10,003 nucleotides of DNA from an uncultured Clostridia bacterium (lineage in GTDB: Bacteria > Bacillota > Clostridia > Lachnospirales > Lachnospiraceae), in NCBI GenBank assembly GCA_947178015.1, contig CAMWWW010000066.1, positions 1 through 10,003 of the forward strand, given 5' to 3'. The notes beneath the pieces were generated by a model, which ran no database searches, was not told the DNA's origin, and saw only the letters and a program-made list of their open reading frames with translations. Positions 1 through 5,931 of this stretch are shown here, piece after piece; the stretch's first letter is position 1, and each line of letters opens with the position of its first letter. The position numbers and the translations under genes are program-made.

Positions 1-560
1 GCGCTCCCCAGAAAAAAGGGAGACAAAATCATCGCGGCGAGAATACAGCCCGGCTCCCACTCAACCATTCCCACCAATCCAAGTATCATAATCGCTATTC
101 CAAAAGAAAATCCAAAAAATCCTCCCAATAACGTATAAACCACGCTCGATATTCTGCCGGCGGGCTTATTGTCAACCAGAGGAGCTGCTCTTCTCACTTG
201 CTGCGGCTGTCTTGTCTGAGGCACCTGCCTCTGTGTCTGTGCAACATTTGGTCTCTGCTGTGTTTGGCGCACCTGCTGCCTTGTCTGCTGCACCGACTCC
301 ATCATCCCCGCAGCGCCTGTCCGTATCTTCTGATATCTTCCATTTGCGTCACGGATAATCTTATAATCTTTTTCCTTTCCGTGAATATTGGTTGTATTTT
401 GCTCCGGCTGGCTGCTGATATTTCTTTTTACATCCTCTATTGCTATTCTGGCAGTGTTTCCAATCTCTCTGTTCAGCCCTTGAAAATCCATATTTTTCAC
501 CGCATCCTGAACTATATTTTGTATTTCCTGCCCTAAATTCTTTTCCCCGCTATTCCCCAT
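1..560 (-). CDS. XpaC-like membrane protein (5-bromo-4-chloroindolyl phosphate hydrolysis family), 3' end missing
   Basis: The reading frame begins at ATG 560-558 and stays open to the window edge, giving 186 residues with no stop. A GGAGG at 567-571 sits 6 bases upstream and fixes the start. Residues 1-50 are an amphipathic segment (motif IQNIVQDAV, then FQGLN) like the N-terminus of clostridial proteins annotated as XpaC / 5-bromo-4-chloroindolyl phosphate hydrolysis family. Residues 65-82 form a short charged segment, and residues 88-125 are a low-complexity Gln/Arg/Thr linker. Residues 137-162 are a strong membrane helix and a second begins near 171, broken by the edge. In Firmicutes such genes often sit beside a TelA-like toxic anion resistance gene; if so here, it would lie beyond the left edge. 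The biochemical role of the family is poorly known, and the family assignment comes from pattern memory. A generic two-helix membrane protein is the alternative. Confidence 0.6.
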   Translation of the reverse strand, partial: MGNSGEKNLGQEIQNIVQDAVKNMDFQGLNREIGNTARIAIEDVKRNISSQPEQNTTNIHGKEKDYKIIRDANGRYQKIRTGAAGMMESVQQTRQQVRQTQQRPNVAQTQRQVPQTRQPQQVRRAAPLVDNKPAGRISSVVYTLLGGFFGFSFGIAIMILGLVGMVEWEPGCILAAMILSPFFLGS

Positions 561-618
561 TCTTATCCTCCAAACTTGACACGGTTATCTTCTTTTCACT
601 TTCACAGCAATTAAGTTT

Positions 619-647
619 ATTATATAACATCCCTTTTAACTTGGCAA
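619..647 (-). promoter_or_regulatory. Sigma-A-type promoter for the XpaC-like gene
   Basis: Read on the minus strand, a -35 box TTGCCA (647-642) is followed by a 17-base spacer and a perfect -10 box TATAAT (624-619). Transcription would start near 612, leaving a leader of about 50 bases before the ATG at 560. The spacing and -10 match are close to the sigma-A consensus, and the boxes lie between the upstream terminator (719-740) and the gene, as expected for an independent transcription unit. Confidence 0.8.
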
Positions 648-670
648 GAAATTCCCATCATATATTCTAA

Positions 671-689
671 TGACAAATGTCACGGTGAC
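671..689. repeat. Two overlapping short dyads upstream of the XpaC-like promoter
   Basis: TGACA-AA-TGTCA (671-682, 5-base arms) overlaps GTCAC-G-GTGAC (679-689, 5-base arms). The first is centred about 64 bases upstream of the predicted transcription start, a place where an activator of the Crp/Fnr type could act. No regulator can be named, and short dyads also arise by chance, so this is only a candidate binding site. Confidence 0.3.
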
Positions 690-718
690 GAAAAGAGCAA
701 AAACCCTTATTTTTCAAG

Positions 719-740
719 AAAAACGGCAGCGTCTGCCGTT
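719..740 (-). terminator. Intrinsic terminator after the ferritin-like gene
   Basis: On the minus strand an 8-base-pair stem (AACGGCAG at 740-733 pairing with CTGCCGTT at 729-722) closes a 3-base loop and runs directly into TTTTTCTT. It lies about 65 bases past the stop codon of the ferritin-like gene and upstream of the next promoter. The plus strand also has a T run after the stem, but no plus-strand gene is present to use it. Confidence 0.8.
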
Positions 741-803
741 CTTTTTCATGCGCCGCTGCCTGAATATTCATACAAAATTAATAATTATTTTTCTTTTTTC
801 TTC

Positions 804-1346
804 TTATTGTGATTGTAGCGCCTGAAGCAGCATAATATGATACTCCTCATCCATAATAATCCGTTTCAGCACAGCGTTGACACAATCATCCTCAATCATG
901 CGAATATGTGCCTGATATTGCTGAATGGCCGCCCTCTCTGACTCAATGCCTGCGGCTATCATCCTTTCACACTCCTGCTGTAAGGAGAGAAACTCTGGCG
1001 TCCACAGTCTTCTTCTGCCGTTTCTGTACTTTGCTGTATAATCAATTGTTCCGCCAAGCAGTCCTATCAATTCTCCCAGCTTTTGCAGATGCATCATTTC
1101 CGCCACCGCAATCCCAAGAATCGTTCTTGCTATGGAGCAGTGTTCACAGGCAAGACGGCTCTCATTGTTAATATACTGGGTGACGGCCGATAGCTCCGAC
1201 ACAGCCCCGCAGTAATCAATACTTAACAGCCCTGCATAGGCCAAATTCTTTTCTTCGACGCGGATAGGCGGATACGGCAAATCTACCATAATCGGCTTTA
1301 ATCCGGCAAAATTGCAGTCGCAGGTTAAGACGGCATGTTCTTCCAT
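804..1346 (-). CDS. Ferritin-like di-iron protein (bacterioferritin/rubrerythrin fold)
   Basis: This 180-residue protein shows the repeated di-iron signature of the ferritin-like four-helix bundle. Residues E51-x6-Y58 and E83-x2-H86 form the first half, and E137-x6-Y144 and E167-x2-H170 the second. All expected carboxylate and histidine ligands are present, so it should bind a di-metal centre and act in iron handling or peroxide/oxygen reduction in the cytoplasm. The N-terminal 30 residues (with C9-x-C11 and a PYPPI segment) precede the bundle, and C67-x2-C70 lies between helices; such cysteines are not part of the usual di-iron site. The start ATG at 1346-1344 has an AAGGGAG at 1361-1355, 8 bases upstream. 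It lies 85 bases after the binding-protein gene of the transporter operon and may be co-transcribed or use its own promoter. It resembles clostridial proteins loosely annotated bacterioferritin or ferritin-like; the exact activity cannot be told. Confidence 0.85.
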   Translation of the reverse strand: MEEHAVLTCDCNFAGLKPIMVDLPYPPIRVEEKNLAYAGLLSIDYCGAVSELSAVTQYINNESRLACEHCSIARTILGIAVAEMMHLQKLGELIGLLGGTIDYTAKYRNGRRRLWTPEFLSLQQECERMIAAGIESERAAIQQYQAHIRMIEDDCVNAVLKRIIMDEEYHIMLLQALQSQ

Positions 1347-1382
1347 AAAATTGGCTCCCTTCTATACCACCATTTCAATTTC

Positions 1383-1398
1383 CATATAGTAGTATATG
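1383..1398. promoter_or_regulatory. Inverted repeat overlapping a possible -10 box upstream of the ferritin-like gene
   Basis: CATATA-GTAG-TATATG is an exact inverted repeat with 6-base arms. Its minus strand contains TATACT (1396-1391), a good -10 hexamer, but no convincing -35 box lies 16-18 bases further upstream (best TCACCA). The site is 37 bases upstream of the ferritin-like start codon. A repressor binding here would block a local promoter; the regulator is unknown, and the low complexity of the arms weakens the case. Confidence 0.35.
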
Positions 1399-1431
1399 AA
1401 GGAAGCAAGAATTGGTGAGCCAGCTCCAATC

Positions 1432-2484
1432 TTAATTCAAAGCTGCCTTAAATTCTGTCCAGATCCGCTCATGCGTCTCATTCGCCTCAGCGCTGATATC
1501 CATAATAAATTCGCCAGACTGCGCTTCCTCCGGCAAGGATAAGCTTTGTTTCGCCTCCTCGGAAAGATAGGGCACGGCTGCCTGATTGGTACAAACATAG
1601 CCAATATGCTCAAAACACTGCGCCGCTATCTCTGGTCTTAAAATATAGTCCAAAAACTTGTGGGCTGCATCCCCATTTGGCGCCTGTGAGGGAATAAAGC
1701 CGGCCATAATACCAAAACCCAGACCCTCCTTTGGATATACGACCTTCAGGTCGCTTTTTGCCGCCAACGCCATTGTCACCTGAGAAGTGTAGAGGAAACC
1801 TACTGCCGCCTCCCCGCTAATCAGATAATCCTGCGTGTTGTTATCACTGATTAAGCGCACATTGGGCGCCAGCTCCAAAAGCTTTTTTCCCGCCTCCTCG
1901 ATCACTGCTGTGTCATTCTCATTAAAGGATTTTCCCATCATCTTTAATACAATTCCATCTATGACACGATAATTTCCTATCAGTGCCACATTATCCTTAA
2001 GAGCAGGATTCCACAGATCTTCATAACCGGTAATCTCGATATCCACCGCTGCCGGATCGTAGACAATCAGCGGGATTCCTGCGCCATAAGGCACGGTATA
2101 CGCATCTGTCTTATCATAAAAATGCCCCTGAAACACGGGATCGACATTTGCAAGGTTCGTGAGCTTGCTCTTATCCAGCTTCTGCACCAGCCCCTCCTCA
2201 ATCGCAATCTCTATAATATAATCATCTGCAATTACCAGATCATAATCGCCGCCCTTTGCCGTCTCCAACTTTGCAAGCATATCCTCATCATAATCAAAAT
2301 TCGAATAATTGATCTGAATCCCATATTCTTTCTCAAACCCGCTTAAAACCTCTTGCGGAAACATGCCATCCCATGTAAAAAGGTTCAGTGTTTCCGTATT
2401 CTTTTTGTCTCCGCACCCTGCCAGCGCCATAAGAACCATAACCACTGCCAGCAGCAGGGCTGCTTTTTTCATAATTCTCCTCAT
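1432..2484 (-). CDS. potD: PotD-like ABC transporter substrate-binding lipoprotein
   Basis: From ATG 2484 this is a 350-residue protein, close to the length of E. coli PotD. Residues 1-23 are a lipoprotein signal peptide: basic start, hydrophobic core, lipobox L21-A-G-C24, so the mature protein would be anchored by lipid on the outer face of the membrane. The rest follows the PotD/PotF fold: LFTWDG near 35-40, YDLVIADDY 81-89, VPYGAG 131-136, LRPEIA 282-287. It starts 2 bases after the PotC-like stop. An AAAGGAG lies 10 bases before this ATG; the ATG at 2472 (giving MKKAALL) with AGGAG 4 bases upstream is an alternative start with the same lipobox. Several residues that bind polyamine in E. 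coli PotD appear replaced (Trp255 and Asp257 by Gly and Met, Glu171 by Val), so family membership is firm but the substrate is not. Confidence 0.9.
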   Translation of the reverse strand: MRRIMKKAALLLAVVMVLMALAGCGDKKNTETLNLFTWDGMFPQEVLSGFEKEYGIQINYSNFDYDEDMLAKLETAKGGDYDLVIADDYIIEIAIEEGLVQKLDKSKLTNLANVDPVFQGHFYDKTDAYTVPYGAGIPLIVYDPAAVDIEITGYEDLWNPALKDNVALIGNYRVIDGIVLKMMGKSFNENDTAVIEEAGKKLLELAPNVRLISDNNTQDYLISGEAAVGFLYTSQVTMALAAKSDLKVVYPKEGLGFGIMAGFIPSQAPNGDAAHKFLDYILRPEIAAQCFEHIGYVCTNQAAVPYLSEEAKQSLSLPEEAQSGEFIMDISAEANETHERIWTEFKAALN

Positions 2485-2486
2485 TA

Positions 2487-3266
2487 TTATGCGTCTCCTT
2501 TCTTCCTCCCACCTAGTATGCCGGACAGCGTCACTATAATAAGCGTCACTCCCAGCATAATGGTACACAATGCATTGATCTCCGGCGTCAACCCTGTTTT
2601 CATCTGTGTATAGATCTTAATCGGAAGCGTGTTTGTCTCTGCTCCTGTGACAAATATACTGATCACGACATCATCCAGCGACATAGCAAAAGAAAGCAGC
2701 ATCCCAGACATCACAGCCGGAGCAATCAGCGGAAGCGTAACATCAAAAAACACTCTCCACGGAGAAGCGCCCAGATCCCTCGCTGCTTCCATCAAGGAAG
2801 CGTCCATTCCTGCAAGTCTCGCCTTTACCATCATATAAACATAGGGGATGCAAAATGCCGTGTGCGCAATCACTAATGTCGTCATCCCAAATGGCAGACC
2901 AACCAGTGCAAAAAATGTCATAAATATCATTCCCAGAATAATCTCTGGTATCATAATGGGCAGCATGGAAAGATATTCCACAGCCCCCTTTGTGCGCAGC
3001 TTAATTCGGCTCATTCCCACGGCGCCGAGCGTGCCGACAATCGCGGCGGCACAACAGCTTAAAGCTCCTAAGATCAAGCTGTTCTTTATCGCCTCATGCA
3101 TCGCCCGATCCGTCCTTAACATCTCATACCATTTTAGTGAAAACCCTCCCCACACAGAAGAAATCTTCGATTCATTAAAGGAATAGATCACAATCAGCAG
3201 AATCGGAAGATACATAATCACTAGAACAAGCCCTATATACAGCTTAGAAAATGCTATCCTTCTCAA
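2487..3266 (-). CDS. potC: PotC-like ABC transporter permease
   Basis: From a TTG start at 3266-3264 this is 259 residues, the usual size for PotC. GGAGGG at 3278-3273 lies 6 bases upstream, and the TTG overlaps the TGA of the PotB-like gene (TTGA). The open frame continues upstream, but an earlier ATG at 3314 or 3371 would add 16 or 35 residues lying entirely over PotB-like coding sequence and would lack this binding site. Membrane helices are visible near 9-29, 62-84, 99-121, 127-147, 180-205 and 231-252. The EAA loop that docks on the ATPase is at 160-168 (EAARDLGAS), followed by a PotC-typical SLDDVVISIFVTG at 196-208. It should pair with the PotB-like permease to form the channel of a polyamine-class importer in the cytoplasmic membrane. 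Confidence 0.92.
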   Translation of the reverse strand: MRRIAFSKLYIGLVLVIMYLPILLIVIYSFNESKISSVWGGFSLKWYEMLRTDRAMHEAIKNSLILGALSCCAAAIVGTLGAVGMSRIKLRTKGAVEYLSMLPIMIPEIILGMIFMTFFALVGLPFGMTTLVIAHTAFCIPYVYMMVKARLAGMDASLMEAARDLGASPWRVFFDVTLPLIAPAVMSGMLLSFAMSLDDVVISIFVTGAETNTLPIKIYTQMKTGLTPEINALCTIMLGVTLIIVTLSGILGGRKKGDA

Positions 3267-4129
3267 TAAAATCCCTCCAAATCCCTCACTTTTGTGACCC
3301 TGCGGTACAACCATATAATCAATGAAGTCAGAATCATAAGCACCACGGACAAAGCCGCCGCAAACGGCCAATTTCTCGCCTTCATAAGCTGTTCCTGAAT
3401 CAAACTTCCCACAAGCACTACCTTATTGCCTCCCAGTATATCTGCAATAAAAAACAAGCCCATGGACGGGATAAAGGTAAGCACCACACCGGACAACAGC
3501 CCCGGCATCGTCAATCGCAAAGTGACAGTAAAAAATGCCTTTGCTGGAGAGGCGCCCAGATCCCTCGCCGCCTCAACCAAAGACCAATCCATCTTCTCTG
3601 CGCTGGAGTACACGGCAAAAATCATAAAAGGCACCAATGCATATACCATGCCCACCACGACGGCAGGATACGTATAAAGAAGCTTTAACGGTTCCTTTGT
3701 GATGTGGAGTCCCATCAGCAGTTTATCCAAAATACCATTGCTCCGAAATATAATAATCCAGCCATACATACGGATCAGCGCGCTGGTCCAAAATGGTATC
3801 ATCAAAAGCATACTCACCCGCCGTTTCCATGTTGAGGACAGCTTCGCCATAAAATACCCAAAAGGATATCCCGTCAGTATAATCAGCACCACACAGATCA
3901 CGGCAAGTTTTAAGGATTCATAGAAGGTTTTCAGATAGACTGGCGTCAGAATATTGCGATAATTGTCAAGTGTCACCTCATGGACCACACCCCAGACCTC
4001 CGCCCTTGTAAGAAAGCTTAGAATCACCATATAACAAAGTGGGGCAAGAACAAAAAACAACGTAAAAAGATACATGGGTAAACTCATCAAAAACCCATGA
4101 GGGATTCCTCTTCTATTGCTTCTTCTCAT
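3263..4129 (-). CDS. potB: PotB-like ABC transporter permease
   Basis: From ATG 4129-4127 this is a 288-residue integral membrane protein. The ATG overlaps the TGA of the ATPase gene (ATGA, 4 bases), implying translational coupling; a purine-rich GAGGGAG lies about 13 bases upstream, longer than ideal. The frame is open further upstream, but that extension is Gly-rich sequence lying over the ATPase gene and does not resemble a permease N-terminus. Six helices are visible, near 16-38, 71-95, 104-127, 153-177, 208-232 and 256-276. The EAA loop is at 186-194 (EAARDLGAS), and the ending VRDLEGFY is typical of clostridial PotB-like proteins. It forms the membrane channel with the PotC-like partner. 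Confidence 0.92.
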   Translation of the reverse strand: MRRSNRRGIPHGFLMSLPMYLFTLFFVLAPLCYMVILSFLTRAEVWGVVHEVTLDNYRNILTPVYLKTFYESLKLAVICVVLIILTGYPFGYFMAKLSSTWKRRVSMLLMIPFWTSALIRMYGWIIIFRSNGILDKLLMGLHITKEPLKLLYTYPAVVVGMVYALVPFMIFAVYSSAEKMDWSLVEAARDLGASPAKAFFTVTLRLTMPGLLSGVVLTFIPSMGLFFIADILGGNKVVLVGSLIQEQLMKARNWPFAAALSVVLMILTSLIIWLYRRVTKVRDLEGFY

Positions 4130-5235
4130 TTCTGTGCTGTCACTCCCTCCTGCTCTCTGCCATCCACCAAAACCGCCTGTTCCGGTTCCCAGCAGCAAAA
4201 TACGGGATCGCCCTCCTCGCAGTCCGCATCGATTCCATGACGACTTGCAATCAGCGCCTTTCCATCCTTAAGGACAAGTGTCATCCGCAGCATGCCGCCC
4301 GCAAAACTCTTTTCCTTCACCAACGCGGCAAGCCCCAAACTCGCACGTTCCTTCGTCACCAAGATATGCTCGCTTCTCACCGCGATCACAGCCATCTCCC
4401 CAACGGACGCACTTCCATCATCCAGAACACAAACCATTTCCTGCCCTATCTGAACAGAAAGAACGCCCTCTCTTCTCTCCACAACTTTCCCTGTCAGTAT
4501 ATTGGCATTTCCCACAAATTGTGCTACATAGCTGGTACGTGGGTGATAGTAAACTTCATCCGGCGTCCCCACCTGCTCCAGCACCCCATCGTGCATCACC
4601 ACAATTCGGCTTGACATATTGATCGCCTCCTCCTGATCATGCGTGATGTAGAGAAAAGTGATACCAAGCTTTCTTTGCAGCCGCTTTAACTCCACCTGCA
4701 TCTGGCGCCTAAGCTGCAGATCCAATGCCCCCAGCGGCTCATCCAAAAGGAGCACCTTGGGCTTATTTACAATCGCGCGGGCGATTGCGACCCGCTGCCT
4801 CTGTCCGCCAGATAACTGCGCCGGCATACGCTTCTCATAGCCAGATAACTGAACCATGGCAAGAACATTCATCACCCGGTCACGAATCTCTAGCTTAGGC
4901 GTCTTTCGAATCTTCAAGCCATACGCAACATTATCATACACATTCATATGTGGAAACAGCGCATAATTTTGAAAAACCGTGTTCACATCCCTCTTCTCCG
5001 GCGCAAGCTCCGTCACATCCTCCCCCGCGAGGAACACCCTTCCTGCATCTGGCTGCTCCAGTCCAGAGATAATGCGCAGGGTTGTCGTCTTTCCACAGCC
5101 GGAAGGACCAAGAAATGTGATAAACTCTCCCTCCCCAATCTCAAGACTAATCCCCTTTAACACTTTTGTTTCCTCGAAGCTCTTCTCTATCCCCTGCAAT
5201 GTAAGAATACTCTGTCCCATAGTCCGCTCCATCAT
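4126..5235 (-). CDS. potA: PotA-like ABC transporter ATP-binding protein
   Basis: This 369-residue ATPase drives the importer from the cytoplasmic face. All nucleotide-binding motifs are intact: Walker A GPSGCGKT at 43-50, Q-loop Q89, signature LSGGQ at 141-145, Walker B VLLLDEP at 161-167, D-loop GALD near 169-172, and switch His199. Residues from about 245 to 355 form the TOBE-type regulatory extension seen in PotA/MalK-class ATPases. The start ATG at 5235 overlaps the TGA of the DUF1653 gene (ATGA). A second candidate ATG at 5220 has GGAG 6 bases upstream and gives the more family-like start MGQSILTL, so the first five residues are uncertain. The 3' end overlaps the PotB-like gene by 4 bases. 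PotA is the usual name for this neighbourhood, but substrate specificity comes from the binding protein, which is divergent here. Confidence 0.93.
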   Translation of the reverse strand: MMERTMGQSILTLQGIEKSFEETKVLKGISLEIGEGEFITFLGPSGCGKTTTLRIISGLEQPDAGRVFLAGEDVTELAPEKRDVNTVFQNYALFPHMNVYDNVAYGLKIRKTPKLEIRDRVMNVLAMVQLSGYEKRMPAQLSGGQRQRVAIARAIVNKPKVLLLDEPLGALDLQLRRQMQVELKRLQRKLGITFLYITHDQEEAINMSSRIVVMHDGVLEQVGTPDEVYYHPRTSYVAQFVGNANILTGKVVERREGVLSVQIGQEMVCVLDDGSASVGEMAVIAVRSEHILVTKERASLGLAALVKEKSFAGGMLRMTLVLKDGKALIASRHGIDADCEEGDPVFCCWEPEQAVLVDGREQEGVTAQK

Positions 5236-5765
5236 CTTAAACGGCTACACTCAAATCTGGCATATGTCTTTAAGCAATTCTCTATATCCATAATCTGTTC
5301 CTCCAACGGCTTCTCATTCAGCCCAATATCCAGACATACCGCCATATCATGCACCATCTTATCATCAATATGTTTTTTCATTCCTCTTAAAATATTCAGT
5401 TTCTGCGCATAGGTGTCTGCATCGAGAAATTCCATCAAAAATGCATGGGAATCCTTCTTCTGGCTCTCTGCACATGCCGTCTTCTGTTCCTGCTGCGCCT
5501 CATGAAAAGCTGGCGCCGCACAAATCCCTTCCACCGCCTTTTCACCATAGCTACTTGGCTGGCTTTCCGAAGACACTTCCCGATTGACCTCACTTATAAA
5601 CATGGCAAGTGGTCTTACATACACGCCAAAATCACCGTACAGCTCTTGATAGACCACCATCTCCTCTTCTGTCTCACTATGTCTTGCTATCGCCACAATT
5701 TGATACAAACCACCGTTTTTATGACGATAACGCTCCCCCGCCGCCGGAATCTCCCGCTTATCCAA
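5232..5765 (-). CDS. DUF1653 domain protein, first gene of the transporter operon
   Basis: This 177-residue protein has a DUF1653 domain at about 11-59 (RYRHKNGGLYQI, then ARHSETEEEMVVY, then a VRPLAMF segment). A polar, probably disordered linker spans 60-105, and a helical C-terminal region spans 106-177 (FLDADTYAQKLNIL and a closing FECSRLR) resembling the C-terminus of other clostridial DUF1653 proteins. It has no signal peptide or membrane segment, so it is presumably cytoplasmic; its function is unknown. The start is TTG 5765-5763: an in-frame TAA lies 7 codons upstream with no ATG or GTG between, and AAAGGAGG at 5783-5776 lies 10 bases upstream. The stop overlaps the ATPase start (ATGA), tying its expression to the transporter. 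It could regulate the transporter or only share its promoter. Confidence 0.85.
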   Translation of the reverse strand: MDKREIPAAGERYRHKNGGLYQIVAIARHSETEEEMVVYQELYGDFGVYVRPLAMFISEVNREVSSESQPSSYGEKAVEGICAAPAFHEAQQEQKTACAESQKKDSHAFLMEFLDADTYAQKLNILRGMKKHIDDKMVHDMAVCLDIGLNEKPLEEQIMDIENCLKTYARFECSRLR

Positions 5766-5821
5766 CTCTACGCTGCCTCCTTTTTACTTCTGTTTTATGA
5801 ACCTTTTCTGCCGTTTCATAT

Positions 5822-5849
5822 AGTATACCTATATTAAAGAAAATGTCAA
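5822..5849 (-). promoter_or_regulatory. Sigma-A-type promoter of the DUF1653-pot operon
   Basis: On the minus strand a perfect -35 box TTGACA (5849-5844) is followed by a 16-base spacer and TATACT (5827-5822). Transcription would begin near 5815, with a leader of about 50 bases before the TTG start codon. It lies just downstream of the citrate synthase terminator. I see no riboswitch-like structure in this short leader and no clear operator. Confidence 0.82.
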
Positions 5850-5890
5850 GCAAATAGTAATGATCTGCCTATCAAAGCGAGCAGATACGC

Positions 5891-5916
5891 AAAAACTGTC
5901 TGGTCTCCCAGACAGT
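5891..5916 (-). terminator. Intrinsic terminator of the citrate synthase gene
   Basis: On the minus strand a 9-base-pair stem (ACTGTCTGG at 5916-5908 pairing with CCAGACAGT at 5903-5895) closes a GAGA loop and runs into TTTTT. It begins 15 bases after the citrate synthase TAG and precedes the next promoter, so it separates the citrate synthase unit from the transporter operon. Confidence 0.92.
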
Positions 5917-5931
5917 CTTCTGTTATGTGCT

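Noticed and set aside
198..670. Two overlapping plus-strand open frames (198-536 and 440-670)
   Set aside because: The first is the antisense of the XpaC-like gene, which has a good ribosome binding site and promoter. The second spans its start and the promoter. Neither encodes a recognisable domain or has a ribosome binding site.
761..770. Perfect 10-base palindrome TGAATATTCA
   Set aside because: It is short and AT-rich in a 3' untranslated region; chance is a sufficient explanation.
1411..1430. ATTGG/CCAAT stem with a 10-base loop just after the potD-like stop, as a terminator
   Set aside because: The stem has only 5 base pairs, the loop is large and no clean T run follows on the minus strand, so I do not call it a terminator.
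3267..3371. Upstream extension of the PotC-like gene to ATG 3371
   Set aside because: It lies over PotB-like coding sequence, reads as non-family sequence, and TTG 3266 has a far better ribosome binding site.
4237..4622. Two long plus-strand frames opposite the ATPase gene
   Set aside because: They lie antisense to the C-terminal part of the PotA-like gene; the His/Pro/Ser-rich composition is typical of antisense frames.
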